This document shows, piece after piece, positions 21,068 to 31,582 of a stretch of DNA of 64,000 nt (the stretch's first letter is position 1; the number at the start of each line of letters is the position of its first letter). Under the pieces are notes generated by a model. The model did no database searches and was not told the origin of the DNA. It was given only the letters and a program-made list of their open reading frames with translations. Position numbers and translations under genes: made by a program. The DNA is from Peromyscus leucopus (Eukaryota; Chordata; Mammalia; Rodentia; Cricetidae): the NCBI RefSeq assembly GCF_004664715.2, contig NC_051082.1, positions 5,881,848-5,945,847 on the forward strand, written 5' to 3'.

Positions 21068-21332
21068 ATTTTACTGAGCATGGTAGAGAACACCTATAAT
21101 CTCCAACTCCTAAACCTGAGTTTTCTAGACTTTTAGCTTTCTGCCCCATCCCCACCCAAGACTTCTGTGTTCAGATCACACCCAATCACTCCTCCCTCAG
21201 TGACTCCTGAGAACCTTTCTTTGCTCATGCTGTGTCCATAATGGGTCATCTGGGGCTTGGCTCCAAACTTTGTGTCTTTTAATTTTATTTTTGTATTTTA
21301 TTTTATGTGTGTGACTGTAGTAATCTCTAGAA

Positions 21333-21559
21333 CAGTGATTCCCAACCTGAAGGTTACAGCCTCTTTCGGAGTTGAACCACCCTTTCACAGGGGTCCCCCG
21401 AGACTGTCGGAAAACCCGGGTATTTACATTACATTCTGTGACAGTAGTAAAATTATAGTTATGAAGTAGAAACAAAAAAATAAGGTTATGGTTGGGGGTC
21501 ACCACAACATGAGGAACTGTATTCGAGGGTCTCAGCGTTAGGAAGGTTGAGAACCACCG
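21333..21559 (-). mobile_element. URR1-like hAT (Charlie-type) MITE
   Basis: Terminal inverted repeats CAGTGATTCCCAACCT and GGTTGAGAACCACCG are those of the rodent URR1 hAT elements. Eight-base flanks CTCTAGAA and CCCTAGAG agree at 6 of 8 positions and contain CTAGA, the target core typical of hAT insertions. Confidence 0.85.
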
Positions 21560-21569
21560 CCCTAGAGGA

Positions 21570-22005
21570 ACAGAACTGATAGAATGAATCCATATTAAAA
21601 GGGGAATTATTAGAGTGGCTTACAGCCTGTGGTCTCCATAGCCCAACAATGGCGTCTTCCAGTGGAGAGGCGGGGGATTTGTGAGCTCTCTTCAGCACTC
21701 CCAGCCTAGTGCTGGAGCCCCAGGGAGTTCCTAGAGCTGCTGGTCTTCAGTCTACACTGGGATCCGAAGAAGTCGACTCTAATGTGAGTGAAGGAAGGCC
21801 TCCGCAGCAGGGTAGATGAACTGGCTAGTGAGAGTGAGGGAAAGCAGGCAAAGAGCAACAGTTTCCTCCATGTCCTATCACGTGGGCTGCCCCCAAAAGA
21901 CGTGGCCCAGTTCTAGGGTGGGGCTTCTCACCTCAAAACAATCCAGTCAAGAAAATCCTTCACAGGGGTGCCCGGTGGCTTGGATTTTAGTTGATTCACC
22001 AAGAC
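21570..22005. repeat. Rodent interspersed repeat, family not assigned
   Basis: GAGGAACAGAACTGATAGAA and GGTCTTCAGTCTACACTGGG recall a common rodent repeat, but the family cannot be named with confidence. Confidence 0.5.
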
Positions 22006-22019
22006 CAGCCATCCCATCC

Positions 22020-22195
22020 CAAACCTGGTATGTGTGTGCATACCTGGTATTCACACAGGTCGAAAGAGGGGTCAGATCCTCCGGAACTGGAGTTATAGAC
22101 AGTTGTGAGCTGCCATGTGGGTGCTGGGAATTGAACCTGGGTCCTCTGGAAGAGCAGTCAGTGCTCTTCACCACAGAGTCATCTCTCTAACCACT
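22020..22195 (-). repeat. B3 SINE, antisense
   Basis: CCGGAACTGGAGTTATAGAC and GGGTCCTCTGGAAGAGCAGT. It directly precedes the long TG array. Confidence 0.8.
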
Positions 22196-22206
22196 AAGTT
22201 TTTCTT

Positions 22207-22921
22207 TTGAAGTATGTGTATGTATGTATGTATATGTGATGTATGTGGTATGTATGTGTGTGTGTATATGGTGTGTGTATGTGTTTGTATATGTGAGTGT
22301 GTATGTGTGTATGTGGTGTGTGTGGTGTGTGTGTGTATGTGGTGTGTGTATGTGTTTGTATATGTGAGTGTGTGTGTGTATGTGGTGTGTGTGGTGTGTG
22401 TGTATGTGTATGTGGTGTGTGTATGTATTTGTATATGTGAGTGTGTATGTGTGTATGTGTTTGTATATGTGAGTGTGTGTGTGTGTATATGTGTATGTGG
22501 TGTGTGTGGTGTGTGTGTATGTGGTGTGTGTGGTGTGTGTGTATGTGGTGTGTGTATGTGTATATGTGAGTGTGTGTGTGTATGTGTGTATATGTGTATG
22601 TGGTGTGTGTGTATGTGGTGTGTGATGTGTGTGTGTGTATGTGGTGTGTGATGTGTGTGTGTGTGTGTGGTGTGTGTGTGTGATGTGTATGTGGTGTGTG
22701 TGGTGTGTATGTGGTGTGTGTGTGATGTGTATATGGTGTGTGTGTGTGTGCATGCGTGTGTGTTTGTGGTGTGTGATGTGTATGTGGTGTGTGTGTATGT
22801 GGTATGTGTGTGTGTGTGTGATGTGTATGTGGTGTGTGTGTGTATGTGGTGTGTGTGTGTGTGATGTGTATGTGGTGTGTGTGTGTATGTGGTGTGTGTG
22901 TGTGTGATGTGTGTGTGTGTG
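22207..22921. repeat. 0.7-kb (TG)n-rich array with TATG and GTGG variants
   Basis: Irregular mixture of TGTGTG, TATGTG and GTGGTG units without a fixed period. Long open frames on both strands here (for example a His/Thr-rich minus-strand frame of about 300 codons) are products of the repeat and not genes. Confidence 0.95.
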
Positions 22922-23165
22922 TCTAAGCCAGAGGAGGATGTTGGGTTTCCAGCTTTGTTCCCCTCAGTTACCTGCCAGTGAACCTGGATCTGGACATTTT
23001 TCAGGCAGGTTGGCTGTCCAGCAAGCCCAGGTGATCCTCCTGTCTCAGCGTCCCTCTCCTTGGGGCTCCAGGCACATGTGGCCACCCCAGGTTTTACATG
23101 GATACTGCGGATCTGAATGCAGGCCCGGCAGCCCTCTTACCCCTGGGGTCATCCTCTCATCTCCA
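22922..23165 (-). repeat. SINE body attached to the TG array
   Basis: GCCAGAGGAGGATGTTGGGT, TTGGCTGTCCAGCAAGCCCA and the following stretch match the body of the TG-headed SINE seen unexpanded at 60320-60575. Confidence 0.6.
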
Positions 23166-23169
23166 TGAA

Positions 23170-23450
23170 GCATCTGCTTCCATTTACAGAAATGTTTGGT
23201 TTCTTTTCCGATCATATCAATCTGTCACACTAATTGTGTGATTAGTGACTGATAACTACGTGGATTCAGCTGACGGGTAAACGAAAAGTCACATCTGAAA
23301 CCAGCAGCTGGTCCTTCGGCTCCTGTGGGCATCACGTGCCACTCGAAACTTACAGTAGACAAGAAGGGCCTCCCTTGATCTCATGATCCAGTGAGCTCTT
23401 TTGGTTGATGTTTGGTTTTTGATTTACGTGGATTCATTTGGGTATGCGTA
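23170..23450. other. Repeat-free island with homeodomain palindrome
   Basis: No known repeat is seen. CACTAAT at 23228-23234 and ATTAGTG at 23241-23247 form a perfect inverted pair around TGTGTG. A regulatory role is only inferred. Confidence 0.4.
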
Positions 23451-23452
23451 CA

Positions 23453-23457
23453 TGTGT

Positions 23458-23501
<44 letters not shown>

Positions 23502-23709
23502 GCACACGTGCCGCAGTGTGTGTTTGGAGGTCAGTTCTCTTCTAGCGTGTGGGTCCCAGAGTCTGAGGTCTCCAGGATTTGCAGCAACAATCTCACCAGC
23601 CCTTGGCTTGTGTTTTGGAGATAGGGTCTCCGGTAGCCTGAAGTACCATAAAAATCTCTATGTAACTGAGGCCAAGGTCCTCCTGCTTCCTGCCTCCCAA
23701 GTACTAGCG

Positions 23710-23759
<50 letters not shown>

Positions 23760-24102
23760 GCACGCACACGGGCACGCACACCATCATGCCCAGCTCCTGC
23801 CGTGATTTCTTACTTGAATTGAGCTGGTCAGTCCAGCAAACTTCTGCTATACAAGCACAAACAAGTCTTTGCCATGGATAGTTGGGATGACCAGAACTGG
23901 CTGTTTGCCCTCCCTCCCCCTCCCTCCCTCCCCCCTCCCTCCCTCCCTCCCTCCCTCCCTCCCTCCCTCCCTCCCCCCTCCCTCCCTCCCTCCCTCCCTC
24001 CTTCCCTCCTTCTCTTCTTCTTTCCATTTCAGTGTCAGGAATTGGACCCAGGACCTCATACATAACATGCAAACACTCTCGCACTAAGCCATCCTCTCCG
24101 GC
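23453..24102. repeat. (TG)n, (AC)n and (CCCT)n arrays with SINE pieces
   Basis: 23453-23500 is TG. 23713-23758 is AC. 23909-24012 is CCCT/CCTT, joined to an antisense ID head (24031-24102, ending CTAAGCCATCCTCTCCGGCC). Confidence 0.85.
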
Positions 24103-24114
24103 CCTCTTCTAATA

Positions 24115-24665
24115 TTTTCTGTTGAGATAGGGGGATCTCTAATTTGCCCAGGCTGGCCTTGAACTCTCCATCATCATGCTTCAGCCTTCCAAGTCGCTGA
24201 GCTCGCAGAACTGAGCCGCTGTGCCTGGCTGTCCTTCTCTTCCCTAGGTTCTCAGCCCCAAGACTCAAATGCTCCTCCTGTCTCGGGCTCCCTCCGGAGA
24301 ACCTAGGACCGCACAACCCATGCCGTCGCCCTGGCTTCTGCTGCTCCTTATCCTTCATTTACATCTTCCACGTTTCTTCTTTCTTTTTATTTTTGTGGTG
24401 TATGTTGTTTTTGTTTGTTTTGAGTCAGGGCCTCATGGAGCCCAGGCTAGCCTCAAACTCATTATGTCGCTGAGGTGGACCTTGCTTTCTGGTCTTCCTG
24501 CCTCCACTTCCCAAGTGCTGGGATCCTATATTGGAAGTGCCAGCACACTCGGCTGGCTTACATACAGCTTCCGGATTTTGTTTTCACACCTTTAAAGTGG
24601 GTAGGAGTCTTTCTTTGTGCTAGGGGTGGGAGTGTGCTCTACTGACTGAGCTGGACCCCAGCCCC
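24115..24665 (-). repeat. B4/B1 SINEs and ID piece, antisense
   Basis: 24115-24232 is B4-like (GCCCAGGCTGGCCTTGAACT). 24400-24560 is an old B1. 24610-24665 is an ID-like end (TACTGACTGAGCTGGACCCC). Confidence 0.7.
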
Positions 24666-24669
24666 TAGA

Positions 24670-25620
24670 AGTTCGCTGTTGCTTTTCTCCTTCCAACTTT
24701 TCTTTTTCAAGACGTTAAGACGACAGGATCCCGTAAGCTGAATGCTAAAAGAATTATAACAAACTTCAAGTTCCAGCAGTCCAGCCTTTTGTAACGGGCT
24801 GGGCATGACACAACGTGCCTAATTGGGATAATGACAGGGGGGGAAATCTTGGTGTCAGGAAGTTCTCAGTATGCCACGGACCAGCCACAGCAGCATGACC
24901 TGGGAATTGGTGAGCAATGTAAAGTCAGGGGCTCCACCCCAAGGCCGGCTTCCCCGGATACTGAAGGAGGAAGGGCGGGGGAGCCCAGCGGTGTGTGTTC
25001 CGACAAGCCCTCTGAGCCTGCATGCTGGAGCGCCCTCAAGTTAGCAGATGTTCACATCACAGGTCTGTGCACCACTCTGAGGCTGTGTGGTCTCAGACAG
25101 GTCATTGCATCCCTCTAAATACAAAGAGTGACGACAAACCTGTGCGACGGAGTCACTGTGGAGATCGAAAAAGATGGTCCATGCAGGGTGGGTGCACCCA
25201 GCGGGCACCCACTACATGCTAGGGACGTTTACTAACCCCGGGAGCTCTGTACCGGCAGCCAACGTTTGGGAGAAGAGCAGAAAGATATTAGAAGGCTAAC
25301 ATCTTCCTGAGTGAGCATGTTGACCTCCTAAATGTGCCCAGGGAGAAGTCCCTACAGTAGAATCACTGGCCACTTCACAGATGTGGAAACTGAGGCTGAA
25401 AGACGGCTGTGAAGCCACATGGCTGGAACACATCCATACCTTGCGCCCCACCCCACCCCAGCCTGAAGCAGAGGCAGGCTGACTGTCTGCTCCCCAGGAC
25501 TCTCTCGGAACCATCTGCCCTTCAGAATCTGCCGGTCCCTGCCCCTCGGCTGGACTAAAGCAATCGCAGCAGGGTTGTGCTCAGGGCTCTACAGGTCATG
25601 GGTCAAAGGTGTCAGGGCCT
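24670..25620. other. Unique DNA with two MIR relics
   Basis: 25075-25235 (GTGGTCTCAGACAGGTCATT) and 25285-25440 (CACAGATGTGGAAACTGAGG) are sense MIR fragments. 24670-25070 shows no known repeat. Confidence 0.5.
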
Positions 25621-25624
25621 CTTC

Positions 25625-26070
25625 TGGGGCAGAGGCTCAGCCGGTAGAGGGCATGCCCAGCATGCACAGAGCCCTGGGTTTGATCCCTGGCATCATATAA
25701 ACCAGGCACATTGGCTCACCCTGTAAGTCCAGCACAGGGAGACTGAATCAGGAGAATGAGGAGTCCAAGGTCAGCCTAAACTACATACCGAGTTCAAAGC
25801 CAGCCTAAGCCTCACTCTGTCTCTATTCTAGCAAGTTCTATTATTGGTTTCTGTATGTTTTAGGAAATGAAATTCTGGGGAAACGTTTGTTTTGTTCAAA
25901 TGGGTTAAATAACTAGACAGGAGGGTGAAGAATTCTATGCCAAGACAGGTGTGGTCTTTTAATCCCAGTACTTGGGAGACAGAGGCAGGCAGGTCTCTGG
26001 GGCCTAGTGAGTTCCAGGCTAGCCAGAGTTGTATAGTCAGGCCCTGCCTCAGAAAAAAAAAAAAAAAAAA
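25625..26070 (+). repeat. B4 and B1 SINEs, sense
   Basis: 25625-25830 has an ID-like head (AGGCTCAGCCGGTAGAGGGC) plus a B1-like part. 25935-26070 is a B1 ending in an 18-A run. Confidence 0.8.
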
Positions 26071-26101
26071 GTAACCGTGTGTGTGAAAAAGGGAAAGGTT
26101 T

Positions 26102-26270
26102 GGGCTGAGAAGTTGGCTCAGCTGGTAAAGGGACTGGCCACCAAGCCTGATGGCCTGAGTGTGAGCCTCAAGACCCACGTGGTGAAATAGAACTGATCCC
26201 TGACCCCTGTCAGTTGTTTCTGGCCTTCATACTCAAACTAGAGCTTGTATGCATTCACACACATGCTCTT

Positions 26271-26322
<52 letters not shown>

Positions 26323-26402
26323 ACACTCCCCGCATAAACAAACAAACAAACAAAGGATGGATGGATGGATGGATGGAAGGATGGATGGATGGATGGATGG
26401 AA
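26102..26402 (+). repeat. B3 SINE ending in (AC)n and (GGAT)n
   Basis: The B3 head GCTGAGAAGTTGGCTCAGC leads to (AC)n at 26272-26328, then (CAAA)n, then (GGAT)n at 26355-26402. Confidence 0.85.
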
Positions 26403-26414
26403 GAAGTTTACATT

Positions 26415-26741
26415 TCTAGGGCTGGAGGTGTATGTGGCTCAGCTGGTTGAGCTAGTCAGGCTTTATCCCTTCCACGCTATAAACTGGGCATGGTGGCATA
26501 TACCTGTAATCCCAGCACTCAGGAGGCAGAGCCAGAAGGATCAGAAATTCAAATCCTTGGTTATATTGGGTGTTTAAGGCCAGTCTGGGCTATGTGAGCT
26601 GAGCATAGTAGTACAGACACACACACACACCACACATATACAATCAACACATACCACACACACACAACACACACGCCACACACACAAACAACACACACAC
26701 CACACACACACAATCAACACACACACCACACACACACATAC

Positions 26742-26799
<58 letters not shown>

Positions 26800-27060
26800 C
26801 AGCACTTGGGGAGTGAAGGCAAAAAGATCAGGAATTCCAGGCCAGCCTGATTACAGGAGACTGGGTCTCATAAAGGCTAACTAAGACACATTATACAAAA
26901 ATTCTCAAAGAACAGGTCCGGTATGGCGATGAATGCCTTTAATACCAGCACTCACAAGACAGAGGCAGGCAGATTTCTGTGGGTTCAAAACCAGCCAGGT
27001 CTAGTTCCAGGACAGCCAGGGTTACAGAGAAACTCCATCTTGGAAAAGCATACAAAAACA
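26415..27060 (+). repeat. B4, CA-rich array and B1, sense
   Basis: 26415-26590 is B4. 26614-26795 is CA-rich with CACACAACACA variants ending in pure (AC)n. 26915-27060 is a B1. Confidence 0.85.
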
Positions 27061-27064
27061 AACA

Positions 27065-27540
27065 AGTAAAATTCTCAAAGAACAAATAAGTAATCATAAA
27101 GGAAAAATAACCTAAATAAATAAATAAAGCCAGGGTTCTTGCGGAAGAAAACTTTGGAAAGAGTGAACTTCTTCCAGCCTAGTGAACACACAATGTGTGC
27201 GGTCCTCGTCGCCTCGAACAAGGAGACTGAATACCTTTGCCCCTTCTGCTGCTGAGCCCTTAATTCCCTGGGTTGCCTTGGGAACAGACAGCCCTCCTTA
27301 AGTCTTAGTTTCTGCATCTATAAGTCGTGACTGTAATGTCCCCACTAAATATATATTAAGCACACACACACACACACACACAAACATTTTGTTTATGAGT
27401 TTGTGTGTGCCCCAGTGTTAGAACACAACTTTTGGGAGTCAGTTCTGGTCTCTGCTCCTGACTCGTGGGTTCTGGGACTTGAACTTCAGGCGTCAGGCTT
27501 GCCCGCAGACCTACCCTACCCATGGAACCATTCCACCACC
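27065..27540. other. Short unique stretch and B3-like SINE with CA tract
   Basis: 27065-27355 shows no known repeat. 27360-27382 is (AC)n. 27390-27540 is an antisense B3-like body with GTTCTGGGACTTGAACTTCA. Confidence 0.55.
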
Positions 27541-27603
27541 TGCATGTGTATCTCACACGCTTTCTCCAATCTTCTGTAGAGTTTGCTGAATCTTTTCCTA
27601 GTC

Positions 27604-27662
27604 AGTCTTTGTCTGTCTGTCGGTCTGGTCTGTCTCTGTCTCTGTCTCTGTCTCTGTCTCTG

Positions 27663-27736
<74 letters not shown>
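27604..27736. repeat. (TCTGTC)n(TC)n(AC)n compound array
   Basis: A hexamer run, then a dinucleotide TC run, then AC, each passing into the next without spacer. Confidence 0.95.
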
Positions 27737-27737
<1 letters not shown>

Positions 27738-27739
27738 GA

Positions 27740-28140
27740 CATTTTTGAGGCCTCTTGTTTCTCAGAGGTTTTATTTATAGGCCGCTCCTCATTGTGAACG
27801 TGAAAAGGAGAAAGCGCAGCCTGGGGTAGACCTTTCATGTGTAAATCAGGCCGGCCTGGAGCTCGGGGTCACTGGGAGCGGGATTTCACTCTTAATTACT
27901 CCGAGAGAAAGCGACGGGGCGGGCGGGAGGCCCCTGCTCCGCTCCCCTGGGCAGGGCTGCTCCAGGCCCCTCGCTCCTGGTCCTTGCTCTCCGCAAAGCT
28001 GGGCTGGGCATGGTGCAGCTGCCCCTGAGCGAGCCCCAAGTGGCTTTCTTTAGGGGCAAGAAGTTTGCAAGAGTGGGAGGGTATCAAGGATGCTGCTGAC
28101 GGGCCAGGGAAAGGGGAGGAGGTGTGTGTGTGTCTGAATT
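27740..28140. promoter_or_regulatory. Repeat-free island, possible enhancer
   Basis: TTAATTA at 27892-27898 and GTTTTATTTATAGG near 27770 sit in otherwise GC-rich unique DNA with several CpGs (GCGACGGGGCGGGCGGG). Function is inferred only from composition and motifs. Confidence 0.3.
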
Positions 28141-28284
28141 ACTGTTTAGTTTTTTTTTTTTTAAGTCTCTGTTTCTTTTCCAAAGTACAAATACCATGTT
28201 CTAGGGGGGAAAAATAGGGGAAGATTCCCATATTGTAGTTAGCGTCCTTGACTCCAGGGTGAGTTTTTTTTTTTTTTTTTTTTC

Positions 28285-28573
28285 TTTCCATTGCTGCAGT
28301 TAGAACCCAGGGCCTCAGCCCTCTGCCGCTGAGCAACCCTGCTAGCCTTACAGTTCTTTTTTGTTTTCTTAGATTTCTTTTTATCACTTTTAAGTTATAT
28401 GTGTTAGGGGAGTTGTGCGTGTGAGTCCAGAACAGGGTGCTGGAGCTGCTGGAGCTGGAGTCACAGGCAGTTGTGAGCTGCCCTGTGCCGGTGCTGGCAT
28501 AGGGCACTGAATCTAATCCAGTCTTCTTGGAGAGGGGTGCCTGCTGTTATCGGGGAGCCGTCGCTCCAGTCCA
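28285..28573 (-). repeat. ID piece and B2 SINE, antisense
   Basis: 28285-28345 is ID-like (CTCTGCCGCTGAGCAACCCT). 28367-28573 is a B2 with GAGTCACAGGCAGTTGTGAG and a worn 3' end. Confidence 0.75.
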
Positions 28574-28729
28574 TAATCCTGATTTTGAGAGCAAGGTTCT
28601 GTCTCTTTTCCTCCATTGAATGAAATGTTCAGAAACTTCACCTGCTGTAACACAGCCCCCTCCCGCCCCCCGCCGCCCCACCCGAGTTCTCCACTTCTTT
28701 TCTCGTTCAGTTCTTTTCTGTGATGTTGC

Positions 28730-29576
28730 AGGCCTACCCCCCCCCCCCCACCCAGGGCCTTCTACATGCTAAGCACATGCTCTGTAAGAGCAGCTCCGTC
28801 CCCAGCACGGATCCTGTTTGGGGGACGATGCGAATTTCAAATGCTTCAAACCCTTTGCTACGTGATTGTCTACGGAAGCCTGTTTGCGTTTTGTTTGTTC
28901 ATTTGAGAGAGGGTCTCACCATGTAGCCTTGGCTGACTTGGAACTTACAGAGATCCTGGCATCTGCTTCTGCTTCCAGAGTACTGGGATGACAGACATGG
29001 ACCCCCGTACCCAACTGCTTGCTCTTTTATTAAAAAGTAAGTAGCTGGTCTTGGTTGTTAGGTGGTAACTTTGGCATTTGCCACCACTGCCTGGCTTACG
29101 GATCTGTTTCTAGATTCTTCTAGTAATATGTCTCTTGCTGGGTGGTGACCTTTAATCCTTTAATCCCAGCACATGGGAGGCAAAGGCAGGCAGATCTCTA
29201 ACGAGTTGAAGGCCAGTCTGGGCTACATACCAAGTTCTAGACCAGCCAGTGTGATGCAATGAGACTCTGCCTAATAAAATAATAAAACAAAATAAAAATT
29301 TCTCTCTGTCCCCTCACTAATAATGAGTTTTTATTGCTAAGGGTTTTTTCCACTTAAAAAAACTTTTTTAAAAAATGTTTTTGGATGATTTGTGTGCATG
29401 TGTGTTTGTGCAGGGTGTGTGTGTGTGTGTGTGCAGTGCTCTCAGAGGTCAGAAGAGAGCGTCAGATCACCTGGAACTGGAGTTGCAGGTGATTGTGAGG
29501 GGCTGTGTGGGGGCTGCTGGAACCGAACCCAGGTCCTCTGCCAGTGCTCTCAACTGCTGAGCCGTCTCTCCAGCTC
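28730..29576. repeat. ID piece, B1 antisense, B1 sense and B3 antisense
   Basis: 28735-28800 is ID-like behind a poly(C) run. 28885-29015 is antisense B1. 29110-29290 is sense B1. 29360-29576 is antisense B3 ending CTGAGCCGTCTCTCCAGC. Confidence 0.75.
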
Positions 29577-29579
29577 CAC

Positions 29580-30410
29580 GTTTTTTACTGTAGAAGGGCA
29601 TCATGAACTTGTAATGATTTCAGCAGCCCACTCCGCGGCTCCAGTTGTGACACCAAGAATTTCAGGTAATGCCTGGTGCTTGCTGAAGAAAAAAAAAAAA
29701 ATCACCCCTGGTTGAAAACACCACATTAGAGGGTTTTAAATATTAATCATAGCTATTTTAAGTCCCTAGCTAGAGAGTTATGAAAGTGTGTTGTTCTCGA
29801 GCCGTAGACCGTCTCCCCTTTCCATGCGCCTTGTTGAAAACCACACGTCTTGTTCAGAACAGCTGTTCACGGGAAGGTCTCTCTCCACTGTTCTCCCAGG
29901 TAAGAGCGGCTCCCTATGTCTGAACTGCTTGCGCTAAGGATGTTTTGTTCCTTCCGGGACTCTGAAATGGTGGTCCGCACCAGGTGAGGCTGCCTGTGTG
30001 ACCCGGCCTCCGGTAGAAGCCCTCAGTAAAGAGTGGCTGAAGAGCGAACGGTGGGCAGCAGCTCGTATCTCGCAGTGATGATGTCACAGTCATCTCTGTG
30101 AGGGTTGATGTCCCAAATGACGTCACTGGCGAGGGGCGTTGGAGCGATGAGTGTGTCTTGTTTGCCCTGGATTTTGCCCGATGTGCCTTCTCTCTTTGTA
30201 GGTTTTGCTGTGTGTCTTTTCACTGGGAGACTCCTGGTGACTTATCGAGGCTTGGAGGCAGAGGGATTGATAGAGCGGCAGCTGAAAAAAAAAATGTTTA
30301 TGCCTAGATAGGCATGTCCACGGCAAAGCCTTTCATATGGGGCTTTAAGGTGATCCAGTTAGGGATTTAATGACTTAATGAGACAGGAGATTCTAGATTT
30401 AAAACGTAAG
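29580..30410. other. Unique island containing a perfect CRE
   Basis: No SINE is seen. TGACGTCA lies at 30118-30125 and the near-CRE TGATGTCA at 30079-30086. On the minus strand a strong-looking acceptor (ten T then CAG, ending 30282) precedes an open frame to TGA at 30123. Confidence 0.45.
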
Positions 30411-30412
30411 TC

Positions 30413-30575
30413 TGGCCAAGTATGGCGGTGCACATCTTTAATCCCAGCACTTGGGGGGCAGAGGCAGGTGGATCTCTGTGAGTTCAAGGCCAGCTTGGCC
30501 TACAAAATGAGCCCCAGGACAGCCAGAGCTACATAGTGAGACCCTATCTCAAACAAACAAACAAACAAACACAAA
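30413..30575 (+). repeat. B1 SINE, full length, sense
   Basis: GGCGGTGCACATCTTTAATC through GAGACCCTATCTCAAAC with a (CAAA)n tail. Confidence 0.9.
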
Positions 30576-30749
30576 AGGTAGTTTGGGGGACGGCCTTGCT
30601 CAGTGAAAGAGCATATATTCAGTGTGGATAGACTTTGAATTCACTCCCTAGCACCCCCAAATCATGTGCCATAGGTAAAAGTAGAAGGAGATTCAGAAAT
30701 CTATACCATATTAAATAACAAGTCACATTCCAAAACCAATGATTCTACA

Positions 30750-30779
30750 TCTTTTATATAAAAACATTTTTATTACCTT

Positions 30780-30834
<55 letters not shown>

Positions 30835-30950
30835 ATGTACAGGCCGGAGGACCAACCCATGGGGACTGGTTCTTCCATCACATGGGTTCCAGGTATTGAG
30901 CTCAGGTCCTCAGGCTTAGAAGATGTCATCTTTAACCACTGATCTCCAGC
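30750..30950 (-). repeat. B3-like SINE with (TG)n, antisense
   Basis: (TG)n at 30784-30832 is joined to GGAGGACCAACCCATGGGGA and CTTTAACCACTGATCTCCAG. Confidence 0.75.
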
Positions 30951-31019
30951 ACCTTGCAAACATAATTTATCAGTTCATTAAAAAAAACAAAAACAAACAA
31001 ACAACAACAAAAAAAAAAA

Positions 31020-31335
31020 CCAAAACTTGTTTGCAGAGGACTTGGTTTCAGTTACCAGCACCCACATGGTGGCTCAGAGCCATCTGTAACTCCAGAACTA
31101 GGGGATATGGAACATTCTTTTGACCTTAGAGCACCAGGCACACATGTGGTATACAGACATACATGCATGGAAAACACTCAAACACAGAAAAATCAGTACA
31201 TTTTTTTCCTTGTTTTTGTTTTTGACAAGGATTCCTCTGTGTAGCCCTGGATGTCCTGGAACTTGCTCCATAGACCAGGCTGGCCTTGAACTCCTAGAGA
31301 TCCATCTGCCTCTGCCTCCTGAGTGCTCTGGCTCT
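31020..31335. repeat. B2/B3 sense and B1 antisense
   Basis: 31020-31200 is the 3' part of a sense B2/B3 (CCAGCACCCACATGGTGGCT). 31210-31335 is an antisense B1 ending at the start of the TCTA array. Confidence 0.8.
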
Positions 31336-31344
31336 ACCTATCTC

Positions 31345-31348
31345 CGGC

Positions 31349-31398
<50 letters not shown>

Positions 31399-31535
31399 CA
31401 TCCATCCATCCATCCATCCATCCATCCATCCATTCATCCACCTATCTATCTGCGTGTGTGTGTGTGTATGTGTGTGTGTGTGTGTGTGTGTATGTGTGTG
31501 TGTGTGTGCATACATACACAGACGGACAGACAGAT

Positions 31536-31567
<32 letters not shown>

Positions 31568-31575
31568 ATATGCAC
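31345..31575. repeat. (CTAT)n(CATC)n(TG)n ... (CA)n compound array
   Basis: CTAT, CATC and TG blocks run to about 31510. After a spacer with GACAGACAGATA comes (CA)n to about 31575. The two halves are largely complementary. Confidence 0.95.
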
Positions 31576-31582
31576 ACACACT

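Noticed and set aside
22168..23085. Long minus-strand frame of about 300 codons, His/Thr/Tyr-rich
   Set aside because: It is the translation of the TG/CA array; the opposite strand gives an equally long Cys/Val frame. No composition outside the repeat supports a protein.
29914..30223. Alternative minus-strand frames over the CRE island
   Set aside because: Two overlapping frames look equally plausible, which is what random sequence of balanced composition gives; neither has a clear start or acceptor.
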